Source: Gammaproteobacteria bacterium
Lineage (GTDB): Bacteria > Pseudomonadota > Gammaproteobacteria > Xanthomonadales > SZUA-36
Assembly: GCA_030428105.1 (NCBI GenBank)
Contig: JAUIBE010000001.1
Span: forward strand, 287,359-351,358
Direction: 5' to 3'
Length of the DNA stretch: 64,000 nucleotides
Positions 1-11,000 of this stretch are shown in pieces (the stretch's first letter is position 1; every line of letters begins with the position of its first letter). The notes below the pieces were generated by a model, which was given only the letters and a program-made list of their open reading frames with translations, made no database searches and was not told the origin of the DNA. The position numbers were made by a program, and so were the translations under genes.

Positions 1-555
1 CCCGACGCCGATGCAGTGATTGGCGAGGCAGAGGCGGCATTCGGTGCGATCGATATCCTGGTCAACAACGCAGGGATCATCCGTCGCACCCCGGCCACGG
101 AGTTCTCAGAAAAGGACTGGGATGACGTGCTGGACGTTAACCTCCGCGCAACGTTCTTCCTGTGCCAGGCAGCGGCGAGGCGCTTCCTGGCCAGCGGCAA
201 CGGTGGAAAGATCATCAATATTGCTTCGCTGCTGTCGTTCCAGGGTGGCATCACGGTGCCGTCCTACACGGCCAGCAAGCACGCTGTTGCCGGTGTTACT
301 CGCGCGCTGGCCAACGAGTGGGCCAGCCAGGGCATCAACGTCAACGCCATCGCACCGGGCTATATCGCCACCGACAACACCCAGGCACTGCGCGATAACG
401 AGGTGCGTAACCGTGAAATCCTAGGACGCATCCCGGCGGGCCGCTGGGGCAATGCCGACGATATTGCTCAGGCGGCGGTTTTCCTGGCCTCGCCCGCAGC
501 CAACTACGTGCATGGAACCATCCTGCCCGTGGATGGCGGCTGGCTGGCGCGATAG
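1..555 (+). CDS. kduD: KduD-like short-chain dehydrogenase (5' end missing)
   Basis: The reading frame is open from the left edge, so the N-terminus, including the Gly-rich NAD(P) loop, lies outside the window. What remains shows the classical SDR fold: NNAG, the serine in an INIAS stretch, YTASK as the catalytic Tyr-x-x-x-Lys, and the C-terminal PVDGGW ending. The best family match from memory is 2-deoxy-D-gluconate 3-dehydrogenase (KduD), which in pectin and alginate breakdown interconverts keto-deoxy sugar acids before they enter KDG metabolism. The gene ends 5 bp before a TRAP transporter periplasmic component, a common arrangement for uronate uptake and catabolism. Other SDRs of the same subfamily, such as gluconate 5-dehydrogenases, look similar, so the substrate is not certain. 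Confidence 0.8.
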   Translation, partial: PDADAVIGEAEAAFGAIDILVNNAGIIRRTPATEFSEKDWDDVLDVNLRATFFLCQAAARRFLASGNGGKIINIASLLSFQGGITVPSYTASKHAVAGVTRALANEWASQGINVNAIAPGYIATDNTQALRDNEVRNREILGRIPAGRWGNADDIAQAAVFLASPAANYVHGTILPVDGGWLAR

Positions 556-560
556 CCGGG

Positions 561-1556
561 ATGAGCCAGCGACGTTACATTCCCGCACCGCTGCGCGCAC
601 TGGCACTGGCCGTCCTGCTGTCACCAGCGCTCCTGTTTGCGCAGGAACGCGTACTTCGCGCCGCCGATATTCACCCTGAAGGCTACCCTACGGTAGAGGC
701 GGTCAAATTCATGGGCGAACGGCTGGCCGAGTACAGTGACGGGCGAATCGTGATCAAGAGCTACCCCGGGCGCCAGCTCGGTGAAGAGCGCGACACGCTC
801 GAGCAGACAGTTTTCGGGGCCATCGACCTGAACCGCGTCTTCCTGCCCATCCTCAACAACGTGGTGAAGGAAACCATGGTGCTGACCCTGCCGTTCATGT
901 TCAGCTCGCGCGAACACGCGGACCAGGTGCTGCGCGGACCCATTGGGCGCGAGATTCTCGACGCCATGGAGCCTTACGGCCTGGTTGGCCTGGCTTACTA
1001 CGATTCCGGCATTCGCTCCATGTATACCGCAGAAAATCCCATTCGGCATCCTGACGACCTGGCCGGGGTGCGCATGCGCATTCCCAATTCAGATGTGTCG
1101 GTGGCGATGATCGAAGCACTGGGCGGCAACGCCACGCCGATGGAGTTTGGGCAAATCTACGAGGCCTTGCGTAACGGCACCATCGACGGTGCAGAGAACA
1201 ACATCGCGGCCTATTCCACCACCCAGCATTTCAAGGTGGCGCCCATCTACAGCCTCACCGAACACGCCATGCCACCGGAAGTACTGGTGATGTCAAAGCT
1301 GAGCTGGGACCGCTTGTCCCCTGCCGACCAGGCGCTGGTGCGACGCGCCGCAGAGGAGTCAATGGACCATATGCGCATCTTGTGGCTTGAGCGCGAACGC
1401 CTGGCCACCCAGCGGGTGGTAGATGGCGGCGCCACGATTATTGGCGACATCGACAAGGCGCCGTTTATGCAGGCAGTACAACCGGTATTCGAACTTTACC
1501 GGGACGATCCCGTCCTTTGGAGCCTGATCACCCGAATCAGGGAGGCAGGACAGTGA
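561..1556 (+). CDS. dctP: TRAP transporter substrate-binding protein DctP
   Basis: This is a 331-residue periplasmic solute-binding protein of the DctP family, which captures a carboxylate or sugar acid and delivers it to the DctQM membrane complex. A basic start followed by a hydrophobic stretch ending in LLFAQE is a Sec signal peptide of about 27 residues. The body has family marks such as LGEERDTLEQ, the GVRMRIP strand with the conserved Arg that usually grips the substrate carboxylate, and GTIDGAENN. Length is normal for the family. The start follows kduD by 5 bp and its stop overlaps the dctQ start, so it is cotranscribed. The KduD neighbour suggests an acidic sugar such as a keto-deoxy uronate or hexuronate as ligand; this is inference. 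Confidence 0.93.
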   Translation: MSQRRYIPAPLRALALAVLLSPALLFAQERVLRAADIHPEGYPTVEAVKFMGERLAEYSDGRIVIKSYPGRQLGEERDTLEQTVFGAIDLNRVFLPILNNVVKETMVLTLPFMFSSREHADQVLRGPIGREILDAMEPYGLVGLAYYDSGIRSMYTAENPIRHPDDLAGVRMRIPNSDVSVAMIEALGGNATPMEFGQIYEALRNGTIDGAENNIAAYSTTQHFKVAPIYSLTEHAMPPEVLVMSKLSWDRLSPADQALVRRAAEESMDHMRILWLERERLATQRVVDGGATIIGDIDKAPFMQAVQPVFELYRDDPVLWSLITRIREAGQ

Positions 1557-2062
1557 GCAACAACACCCTCAAAGAACCCCGCTGGCTGGCCTGGATCAGC
1601 CATTCCGCCGGCCTGTTTTGCGCCGTGCTGCTGGTGGTGATGACCGCGATTATTTCGTGGCAGATCTTCGGGCGCTACGTGCTGAATGACACCCCGAAAT
1701 GGTCGGAACAACTGGCCGGTGTGTTGATGGTCTACCTCACCATGATTGGCGGCGCACTGGCCGTGCGCGACCAGGTGCATATTGCGCTTACCTTTTTCCA
1801 CGACCGCTTCTCCCCTGCCTGGCAACGGCGTTGCTGGTACCTGATCCAGGTGCTGCTGCTGGGATTCGGTGCGGTGATGGCCGTGTATGGCGTGCGCATG
1901 GCCGCCCTGGTGCACGAATGGACCATCCCTACCCTGGGTCTCTCCCAGGGCGCCAATTACTGGGCGTTCCCGGTTTCCGGCGTCCTGATCGTGGTGTATT
2001 GCATCCTGCGCCTGCTGAGTGGGCCCGGTGAGCAGCCCGACGCAGACGGTGAAACCCCATGA
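1553..2062 (+). CDS. dctQ: TRAP transporter small permease DctQ
   Basis: This is the small membrane subunit of the TRAP transporter, which holds the periplasmic binding protein against the large permease. I chose the GTG start because it overlaps the dctP stop (GTGA) and has GGAGG eight bases upstream; the in-frame ATG 36 bases earlier lies deep in dctP with no such signal. The product is 169 residues with four hydrophobic segments (about residues 15-37, 50-70, 90-112 and 130-150) and the family pattern of a WSEQLAG turn after the second helix start. It ends by overlapping the dctM start. Confidence 0.9.
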   Translation: MSNNTLKEPRWLAWISHSAGLFCAVLLVVMTAIISWQIFGRYVLNDTPKWSEQLAGVLMVYLTMIGGALAVRDQVHIALTFFHDRFSPAWQRRCWYLIQVLLLGFGAVMAVYGVRMAALVHEWTIPTLGLSQGANYWAFPVSGVLIVVYCILRLLSGPGEQPDADGETP

Positions 2063-3335
2063 CCCTGTTTATCCTGTTTGCCACTTTTGCGCTGCTGCTT
2101 TACATCGGCCTGCCGATTTCATTCTGCCTGGCGCTTTCCTCGCTGGCCTCGGTGCTTTTCCTGGACCTGTCACCGCTGGTGGTTCTGCAGCGCATGTTTG
2201 CCGGGGTGAACGTGTTCGCCCTGATTGCCATTCCGTTTTTCATCTATTCCGGCGAGCTGATGCTGCACGGCGGTGCTTCCGACCGCATGGTGCGTTTCGC
2301 CCAGACCCTGGTCGGGCACTGGCGCGGCGGTTTGGGCCAGGTCAACGTGCTTACCAGCCTGCTGTTTGGCGGAATTTCCGGTTCGGCCATCGCCGGTGTT
2401 TCGGCGGTGGGTGGCGTGCTGATTCCGAAGATGAAGGAAGAAGGTTACGACGCCGACTACGCGGTAAACGTGACCGTTTCGGCCTCCACCCTTGGGCTGA
2501 TGATTCCACCCAGCCACAACATGATCTTGTACGCCATTGCAGCGGGTGGCGGGGTATCGGTGGGCAGCCTGTTTCTCGGCGGAGTGATTCCCGGCATCCT
2601 CACCGCGGTTTTGCTGGGCATCGCTGCGTGGGCGGTGGCGCGCAAGCGTGGCTACCCCGTTTCCGCCTTTGCTGGCGGCAGCGCCATTTTCCACGCCTTC
2701 CTGGCCGCCCTGCCCGGCCTGATCATGATCCTGATCATCGTTGGCGGTATCCGGCTGGGCATTTTCACGCCCACCGAGGCCAGCGCCATTGCCGTGGTGT
2801 ACGGCATTGCCATCGGTTTCTGGGTCTATCGCCAACTGGACCTGCCGCGTTTCTGGAAAGTGACCGCCCGTGCATCACGCACGGTAGCCTCGGTGCTGTT
2901 CCTGATCGGCGCAGCCAACGCTTTCGGCTGGGTGCTGGCAGTGAGCGACGCGCCGGCGTTCGTGGCCGACCTGCTGGCCGGCATCTCTGAAAACAAGATC
3001 GTGATCTTCCTGCTGATCAACCTCACCCTGCTGCTGCTCGGCACGGTGATGGACATGGCGCCGCTGATCATTATCGCCACGCCCATTTTCCTGCCGATTG
3101 CGCAGTCCTACGGCATGGACCCCACCCAGTTCGGCGTGATGCTGATCATGAACCTGGGCGTGGGCCTGATTACGCCGCCGGTGGGCACCGCACTGTTTGT
3201 AGGCTGCGCCGTGGGTGAAACCCGAATGGAAAGGTTGCTGAAAACGATCTGGCCGTTTTACCTGGCACACCTGGCAGCGATTCTGCTGGTGACCTTCGTA
3301 CCCGGCTTTACCCTGGCCCTGCCCAACTGGCTGCC

Positions 3336-3339
<4 letters not shown>
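2059..3339 (+). CDS. dctM: TRAP transporter large permease DctM
   Basis: This is the 426-residue large permease, the ion-coupled channel of the TRAP system, of the DctM/YiaN family. Its twelve or so hydrophobic segments start at the N-terminus. Family motifs are visible: GGISGSAIAGVSAVGG, the IPPSHNMILY loop in the first half, and the MNLGVGLITPPVG repeat of that loop near the C-terminus. The start overlaps the dctQ stop (ATGA), showing translational coupling. Its stop overlaps the stop of the facing gene through a shared CTAG, and no hairpin was seen between the two. Confidence 0.95.
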
Positions 3340-4408
<1,069 letters not shown>

Positions 4409-4412
<4 letters not shown>

Positions 4413-4876
4413 GACTTGTTTCGCCCCACCAGGAAGGCGATCACCATTCCAAAAGCCATCGCCACCGGCGCAAAAAACACCGGCCCAATCAGCAACTCCA
4501 TGCCATGTGGAAAGCCAGGCGCCTTCTTCTCAGGCAGGAATACGGTCCAGAACTCGAGATTGGACCAAACAAGCACGGCCACCACTGGAAAAAAGCCACC
4601 CCACAAGACCAGCGCACGGGTACGAGGCTGCGACTTGGCCAGCCTGCAAACCAGCAGAACGACGCCGATAACCAGCAATGGAAACAGGCCGACCACTCCC
4701 GTGATCAAGGGGTTGGGGCGGCCTCCCGAGGCCTGCTCCAAAAACGCGCTCCAACTGCCGCTTGCGCCCATGCCGGACGCGATCCCGGTGACGAGGAATA
4801 CAACCGTTGGCACCATCCAGGTCACGAACACCAGCGCCACGACCAACAAAACGCTCCTGGTCATCGAATTTTCCAT
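4409..4876 (-). CDS. small four-helix membrane protein, unknown function
   Basis: The 155-residue product has four clear hydrophobic segments: about residues 6-32, 58-80, 88-104 and 128-150. The loops are short; the longest, between helices 1 and 2, is Gly/Ser-rich (SGMGASGSWSAF). No catalytic motif was recognised. The gene sits in a three-gene minus-strand operon: its start directly abuts the stop of the TetR gene and its stop overlaps the start of the NTR-like protein gene. It may serve as a membrane partner or transporter controlled by that TetR, but nothing in the protein itself shows this. Confidence 0.7.
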
Positions 4877-5548
4877 TTATTTCCCCTTGTTCTGACAGAT
4901 ATTTTGGAACCCGGCCGATACAAACGGAACCAGCCGCTGGTGAATCGCTTCGAAATCGGACGAGTGACACACACCGCCCGATAAGGCGTCGATTCGCCTG
5001 GTGTCTGCAAAGGTAAGCGTCAGGGCGCCGGAAAGGAAGTGGTAACACCAGTAAATGTCGGCTTCATCTGCGCCAGGAAGCGCATTGCGCAAGGCATCAA
5101 TGAACTGCCTGACCAGCGGATCGAAGTAGCGCGACATGGTTTTGCCGCCCCACTCCGGGTTGTTGTTTACCTGGGCCAGCAAGCCGAAATACGCCCGCCA
5201 CGAAGGGTCATCGCTAACGATCCGGGTGAGAATCGGCTGGGTGAAAGCATTGATAATGTCTTCCACAGGCGCCGGATCGCTGTTTTGCAATACCATTTTC
5301 AGCGCCTCGGCCCTTTCGGCATTCAATACATCGGCGCGACGTTTGAGCAAGGCATCAAACAAACCCTGCTTGCTGTCAAAGTAGTACTTGACCAGGGCGA
5401 CATCCACGCCAGCTTCGCTGGTGATATCACGCAGAGAGACGCCGTTGAAACCACGCTGGGCGAACAGTCGCTCGGCAATTTCAATGATCCGCTTCTTCCT
5501 GGGATTAGGCGCTTTCGAGCCGGCGTCACGCTTCATTATGGTCTTCAT
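4877..5548 (-). CDS. TetR/AcrR family transcriptional regulator
   Basis: The 223-residue protein has a classical TetR N-terminal helix-turn-helix at about residues 18-64: KKRIIEIAERLFAQRGFNGV, then SLRDIT and the recognition helix region ALVKYYFDSKQGLF. The C-terminal ligand or dimer domain has the WRAYFGLLAQVNNNPEW stretch seen in CerR-like (CecR) TetR proteins. It heads the operon with the membrane and NTR-like genes and is divergent from an alpha/beta hydrolase. An 18-bp perfect inverted repeat in the divergent region is a candidate operator, which would make it an autoregulator and a repressor of the hydrolase gene. The ligand is unknown. Confidence 0.9.
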   Translation of the reverse strand: MKTIMKRDAGSKAPNPRKKRIIEIAERLFAQRGFNGVSLRDITSEAGVDVALVKYYFDSKQGLFDALLKRRADVLNAERAEALKMVLQNSDPAPVEDIINAFTQPILTRIVSDDPSWRAYFGLLAQVNNNPEWGGKTMSRYFDPLVRQFIDALRNALPGADEADIYWCYHFLSGALTLTFADTRRIDALSGGVCHSSDFEAIHQRLVPFVSAGFQNICQNKGK

Positions 5549-5604
5549 CCTGCCAGTGACACCAGCAGTCTTTGCGTGGTGCGTTCATCAGGCTAACACC
5601 CGCG

Positions 5605-5632
5605 TTGTAATATCGGTCGAGAAGCATAAACT
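5605..5632 (+). promoter_or_regulatory. candidate sigma-70 promoter for the alpha/beta hydrolase
   Basis: TTGTAA is followed after 16 bp by TAAACT. This would start transcription near position 5640, just before the palindrome at 5647-5664, so a bound repressor would block it. The match is fair, not strong, and is supported mainly by its position. Confidence 0.35.
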
Positions 5633-5646
5633 ATGCGAAATTAACC

Positions 5647-5664
5647 ATTCAACATTCGTTGAAT
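5647..5664. promoter_or_regulatory. 18-bp palindrome, candidate TetR operator
   Basis: The sequence ATTCAAC-ATTC-GTTGAAT is a perfect inverted repeat with 7-bp arms and a 4-bp centre. It lies in the divergent region between the tetR gene and the alpha/beta hydrolase, a typical size and place for a TetR dimer site. The TTG that could open a longer hydrolase frame lies inside it, which argues for the later GTG start of that gene. Confidence 0.55.
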
Positions 5665-5709
5665 CCAATCCTCGAAACTTGTGCCGGAGCCCGGTCACTA
5701 TCAGCGCTT

Positions 5710-6606
5710 GTGAACTACCACGAACACCAATATCACTCCCATGATGGCCTGGCGCTGCATTACCGCGAGTACGGTAACGGCGAGCAGGTCATCATCTGTC
5801 TCCCCGGACTGACCCGAAACTGCCGTGACTACGAAGGCCTGGCATCGCATCTTTCCAGGCGGTGGCGAGTAATCACGCCCGATCTTCGCGGCCGCGGAAA
5901 GTCCCAGCGCGACCCCAACTGGAAGCAATACCTGCCACCTACCTACGCACGCGACATGTGGACCTTGCTCGATCACCTGGGAATTGAGCAGGTTTCCATT
6001 GTTGGAACCTCGCTGGGCGGACTGATGGCGATGATCATGGCCGACCAGCAACCCCAGCGGTTACGCGCCGTGGTCATGAACGACGTCGGCCCACATGTGC
6101 CGCCCGAGGCCATTGCCAGGTTGCTGCAGTACGTGGGCCGCACTCCACCCCAGCCGGACTGGGAAAGCGCGATTGCCATGACCCGGAAAAACTACGGGCT
6201 GGCCTATCCGGATGCAGATGATGCGTTTTGGGAACAGCAGGTCCGCAATGCCTGGTCACAGCGCGAGGACGGCAGCGTGGCGCCCGACCACGACCCGAAA
6301 ATCGGCGATGCACTACGTCACGCCAGCAAGGCCGCTGGCCGGGTGCGTTTCTTGCAAAAAATCGGCATCCGCCGGCTGCGCGGCATCAACTTCGACCCGT
6401 GGGACAACTTCAAAGCCATGAGCATGCCAACCCTGCTGCTTCGGGGCGAGCTGTCGGATATTCTCCTGCCCGAAACCGTGGCCCGGATGCAGGCGATGAA
6501 GCCCGACCTGGAGGTGGTTACCATCCCGGGGCGAGGCCACACCCCCACCCTGGACGAGCCAGAAAGCCGAGCCGCGATCGACCGATTCCTGGCCGAGCAC
6601 GCCTGA
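5710..6606 (+). CDS. alpha/beta hydrolase
   Basis: This cytosolic alpha/beta-hydrolase has about 298 residues from the chosen GTG start. The fold is clear: the LPGLTRN oxyanion region, DLRGRGKS, the nucleophile elbow GTSLGG, the acid after the LRGELSDIL strand and the histidine in RGHTPTLDEPE. These are the Ser-Asp-His triad of esterases, lactonases and C-C hydrolases; the substrate cannot be read from the sequence. A longer frame opens at a TTG 51 bases upstream, but that TTG is inside the palindrome and neither start has a good ribosome site. The gene is divergent from tetR and probably its target. It converges with gltD, 21 bp away. Confidence 0.85.
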   Translation: MNYHEHQYHSHDGLALHYREYGNGEQVIICLPGLTRNCRDYEGLASHLSRRWRVITPDLRGRGKSQRDPNWKQYLPPTYARDMWTLLDHLGIEQVSIVGTSLGGLMAMIMADQQPQRLRAVVMNDVGPHVPPEAIARLLQYVGRTPPQPDWESAIAMTRKNYGLAYPDADDAFWEQQVRNAWSQREDGSVAPDHDPKIGDALRHASKAAGRVRFLQKIGIRRLRGINFDPWDNFKAMSMPTLLLRGELSDILLPETVARMQAMKPDLEVVTIPGRGHTPTLDEPESRAAIDRFLAEHA

Positions 6607-6619
6607 ACGGCGAAGCGGA

Positions 6620-6636
6620 TCAGCCCTTCAGGCTGA
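6620..6636. terminator. small hairpin between convergent genes
   Basis: TCAGCC and GGCTGA pair around a five-base loop between the hydrolase and gltD; the loop contains the gltD stop codon. It could help end transcription from both sides, but there is no T run on either strand, so it is not a standard intrinsic terminator. Confidence 0.3.
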
Positions 6637-8064
6637 CTTGCGAATGCTTTCCTGCGCCTGGAGGTGGGCAATAATGCCGCGGGCAGCCTCGCGTGCATCG
6701 GCGATGGCGGTAACCACCAGGTCCGCCCCCCGAACATTATCGCCGGCGGCAAAGATAGCCGCGTTGCGGGTTTGGCCAGCCGCCGTTTCACCGGCGATGA
6801 TGCGGCCGTTGTCGTGCGTTTCCACTCCGAGTCCCTGCAGCCAGTCGGCCGGGCTGGGACGAAAGCCGAAGGCGAAAATCACGCTGCTGGCCGGTAATAC
6901 TTCTTCGCTGCCTGGAATCTCCTCTGGACGCGCGCGACCCCCTTCGGCGTCTTCCACCAGGTGGGTGCGAACCACCTCGAGGCCAACCAGCTTGCCATTG
7001 TCGTGAACCAGCCTGCGCGGCAGGGTGTTGAACTCGAACTCAACCCCCTCCTCGATGGCGTGTTTCACTTCCTTGTCGGAACCGGGCATGTTCTCGCGAT
7101 CACGACGGTAAACGCACTTCACAGACGTCGCCCCCTGTCGCACCGCGGTGCGCACGCAATCCATGGCGGTATCGCCACCACCTAGCACCAGCACCTGCTC
7201 GCCGGAAAGGTCGATGTGGGGGTAGTCCTTCATGTTCAGCGCATACATGTGCGCCGTCTGGCCAATCAGGTAAGGCAGCGACGGCACGATGCCACCCTCG
7301 TCGGCTCCGGGAATATCGGCCTGCACCGGGTTGTAGGCGCCGGTGCCCAGGAACAATGCGTCGTGCATCGATTGCAGGTCTTCAGCGGCAATATCCTTGC
7401 CGATCTCGCAGTTCAGGCGGAAGTGAACGCCCATTTCTTCCAGCACCGCGCGGCGGCGGCGTACCACCTGCATTTCCAGCTTGAAATCGGGAATGCCAAA
7501 AGCCAGCAATCCGCCAATCTCGGGATAGCGGTCGTAAACCGTAACGCGGATGCCCGCGCGCACCAGCACGTCTGCGCAGGCGAGCCCGGCCGGCCCGGCG
7601 CCGACAATGCCCACGCTCCACGGCTGCGGGCGCACATGCGACAGGTCTGGCTTCCAGCCTTGCTTGAACGCTTCATCGACAATGTAGCGCTCGATGGCGC
7701 CAATGGTGACTGCGCCAAATCCAGTGGCCAGGGTGCAAGCCTGCTCGCACAGGCGGTCCTGCGGACAAATGCGGCCGCACACCTCCGGCAGGGAATTGGT
7801 CTCGTGGCACAGTTCTGCGGCCTCGATAATGCGCCCTTCCTCGGCCAGTTGCAGCCAGTTGGGAATATAGTTGTGCACCGGGCACTTCCACTCGCAGTAC
7901 GGGTTACCGCAGTCAATACAGCGCCCGGACTGCTCGCTGGCTTGCTCGGCGTCCAGCTTGCGGTAGACCTCGCGGAAACGCTCTGTGCGCACCTTGAGCG
8001 GGAAGACCTCCGGCTCCTTGCGCGGATTGTCGAGGAACCTGAACAGTTCGCGATCCTGGCCCAT
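6628..8064 (-). CDS. gltD: glutamate synthase [NADPH] small subunit
   Basis: The 478-residue beta subunit of GOGAT passes electrons from NADPH through FAD to the large subunit, which makes two glutamates from glutamine and 2-oxoglutarate. The start at MGQDREL is chosen because GAGGATAAGC precedes it and it begins 2 bp after the gltB stop; a longer frame would run back into gltB. N-terminal cysteines in CIDCGNPYCEWKC and CGRICPQDRLCEQAC fit the 4Fe-4S clusters. GAGPAGLACA binds FAD and LGGGDTAMDC binds NADPH. Length matches the E. coli protein. It is the last gene of the ilv-leu-glt operon. Confidence 0.96.
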   Translation of the reverse strand: MGQDRELFRFLDNPRKEPEVFPLKVRTERFREVYRKLDAEQASEQSGRCIDCGNPYCEWKCPVHNYIPNWLQLAEEGRIIEAAELCHETNSLPEVCGRICPQDRLCEQACTLATGFGAVTIGAIERYIVDEAFKQGWKPDLSHVRPQPWSVGIVGAGPAGLACADVLVRAGIRVTVYDRYPEIGGLLAFGIPDFKLEMQVVRRRRAVLEEMGVHFRLNCEIGKDIAAEDLQSMHDALFLGTGAYNPVQADIPGADEGGIVPSLPYLIGQTAHMYALNMKDYPHIDLSGEQVLVLGGGDTAMDCVRTAVRQGATSVKCVYRRDRENMPGSDKEVKHAIEEGVEFEFNTLPRRLVHDNGKLVGLEVVRTHLVEDAEGGRARPEEIPGSEEVLPASSVIFAFGFRPSPADWLQGLGVETHDNGRIIAGETAAGQTRNAAIFAAGDNVRGADLVVTAIADAREAARGIIAHLQAQESIRKSA

Positions 8065-8066
8065 GC

Positions 8067-11000
8067 TTATCCTCGCTTCGCCCTGACCAGGCGCAGCGGC
8101 ACATCCTGGCGTGAAATGGCTTCGCTGGCGGCCTGCTGCCTGGGAATGATGTACACCCACTGCGGCAACATCAGTTCAAATTCATCCAGCACCTTGCGGC
8201 CCCAGTCACTGCCGGTGTACTCCACGTGGGCGGTAATCATGCGGTGTAGCTTGCGGCGCGGCGCGTCGAAAGTTTCCTCGATCAAGGGGCGCGCGGTGAC
8301 GAATTCCGGGTTCAGGCGCTCGTCCACGTGGCCGGTGGCATCGAGCACAAACAGCTCACCACCGGTCATGCCAGCAGCCAGGTTGGGCCCGACCGAACCA
8401 AGGATCACCACGGTGCCGCCGGTCATATATTCGCAAGCGTGGTGGCCAGCGCCTTCGATCACCGCATCGGCGCCCGAATTGCGCACTGCAAAGCGCTCAC
8501 CCGCCTGGCCGTGCGCGTACAGTTCTCCACCGGTGGCGCCGTACAGGCAGGCGTTGCCGCAAATCACGTTGCGCCGCGCGCGGCGGCGATCCATGTCATC
8601 GCTGCACAGCACGATGCGCCCGCCACTCATGCCCTTGCCCACGTAGTCGTTGGCGTCGCCCAGCAACTTCAGGCTCATGCCGTTGACGTTCCAGGCGCCG
8701 AAGCTTTGCCCCGCAGTGCCGACCAGGTTCAGGGAAACGCGGTCACTCGGCAGGCCTTCACGCCCGGCCCTGCGGGCAATCTCGCCGGCCAACATGGCGC
8801 CCACCGAGCGGTCATAGTTGCGCACGCGGAATTCTCCCGACCACGCGGCGTCGCGCTCAAGTTGAGGAACGGCTGCTTCAAGTACCTCGAGATTCAACTG
8901 CCCCTTGTCAAATGGCGGATTGCGCTCTGCGCTGCAGTAGGGGGTGTGTTCATTACGTGTCGCCGCCGAGCGCAACAGGGGCCCCAGGTCGAGCGCTTGC
9001 TGACGGGGTGTTTCGCCTTTAATTCGTTCCAGCAAGTCACTGCGACCGATCACCTCCTGCAGGCTGGTAACGCCAATCGACGCCAGCACCTCGCGCACAT
9101 CTCGCGCCAGGAAACGGAAGTAGGCTGCCACGCGCTCGGGAAGCCCGTGGAAATGCGCCTTGCGCAGCACCTCGTCCTGGGTGGCAACACCGGTCGCGCA
9201 GTTGTTCAGGTGACACAGGCGAAGGTACTTGCAGCCCAGCGCCACCATCGGGCCAGTGCCAAAACCAAAACTCTCGGCGCCCAGCATGGCCGCCTTTACC
9301 ACGTCGAGGCCGGTCTTGAGGCCACCATCCACCTGCAGGCGGATGCGATGGCGCAAGCGGTTATCCACCAGCGCCTGGTGGGTCTCGGCCAGGCCGATTT
9401 CCCAAGGCGTGCCGGCGTACTTCACCGAACTCAGCGGGCTGGCTCCGGTACCACCGTCATAACCGGCAATGGTGATGAGGTCGGCATAAGCCTTGGCCAC
9501 ACCAACAGCAATGGTGCCGACGCCGTGGCCGGAGACCAGCTTCACCGAGACCAGCGCTTTGGGGTTGACCATTTTCAGGTCGAAGATGAGCTGCGCCAAA
9601 TCCTCGATGGAGTAGATATCGTGGTGCGGGGGCGGCGATATGAGCGTCACGCCCGGCGTTGAGCATCGCAGCGCGGCAATCTCGGCGGTAACCTTGTGGC
9701 CCGGCAGCTGGCCGCCTTCGCCGGGCTTGGCGCCCTGCGCCACCTTGATCTGCAGCACATCGGCATTCACCAGGTAATGGGCACTCACGCCGAAGCGGCC
9801 CGAAGCGACCTGTTTGATGGCCGAGTTGCGCGGCGAACTGAATCGCGCCGGATCCTCGCCGCCCTCGCCGGAATTGGAGCGCCCGCCCAGGCCATTCATC
9901 GCAACCGCCAGGGCCTCATGCGCTTCCGGGGACAGGGCACCGATAGACATACCAGCGGAATCGAAGCGCGGGAACAGATTCTCCTCCGGCTCTACTTGAT
10001 CCACCTCGATGGGGTCGGAGTCCGGCTTCAGCTTCAGCAGGTCGCGTAGCGCCAGCGGCGCCCGGCCGTTCACCGCCTGGCGATAGGCCTGGTAGTCCTT
10101 CCAGCTATCGTTGTTGACCGCCTGTTGCAGGGTCATCACCACGTCGGGGTTGTAGGCATGCGCCTCGCCGCCGTGGACATACTTGTAGATGCCATCGCGC
10201 ACCGGCGCCACTTGAGGGTTCCAGGCGTTGCGGCAAATCTCCGTCAGGCCCTGCTGGATATGGGCAAATCCCGCACCGCGAATCTTGGAAGGCACCTTGG
10301 GACAGCAAAGCTGCACCACTTCGCGGTCCAGACCCACGGCCTCGAACAGCTGCGAGCCTCGGTAGCTGGCCACCGTGCAGATGCCCATCTTTGAAAGAAT
10401 CTTGAGAAGCCCCTTGCGGATGCCGCGGCGATAGCTCTTGCGCAGGTCAATCACGTCGCCATCGATGGCGCCGTTGGCCTGCTCCTGGTTAATCACCTGG
10501 AAGGCGAGGTAAGGGTAAATCACGGTGGCGCCAAGGCCCAGCAGCACGGCGAACTGGTGCGGGTCGCGTGCCGAGCCGGTCTCGATCAGGATGTTGGCGT
10601 TGGGACGCTCGCCGGCCCGCAGCAGGCTTTGGTGCACGGCCCCAACCGCCAGCGGCGCCGGAATGACCAGTTGTTCCTGATCGATGTCGCGGTCGCTGAG
10701 CACGATGATGGTGACGCCGTCACGTACCGCGTCAATGCAGGCCTGGCCGAGCGATTCCAGGGCGCCCTTGAGGTCGGTCTGGCCCGGGTCGAAATTCAGG
10801 TCAAAACGCTTGTTGCGGTAGTAACGCTGGTTGAGGTTGAGCAGCGTCTGGTACTTCACATAGTTGAGCACCGGCCACGGCAGCAACACGCGGTGGGCGT
10901 GCGAAGAGGTTTCCTGGAAAACGTTGTACTCGCGCCCAATGCAGGTTTCCAGCGACATTGCCCCCGATTCGCGCAGCGGATCAATCGGCGGGTTGGTCAC

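Noticed and set aside
1517..1552. ATG start 36 bases upstream of the chosen dctQ start
   Set aside because: It lies inside dctP, has no ribosome site and adds residues without family similarity; the GTG with GGAGG and stop overlap is better.
7216..9662. Long plus-strand open frames opposite gltD and gltB
   Set aside because: Both are antisense to well-supported glutamate synthase genes and have no recognisable domain.
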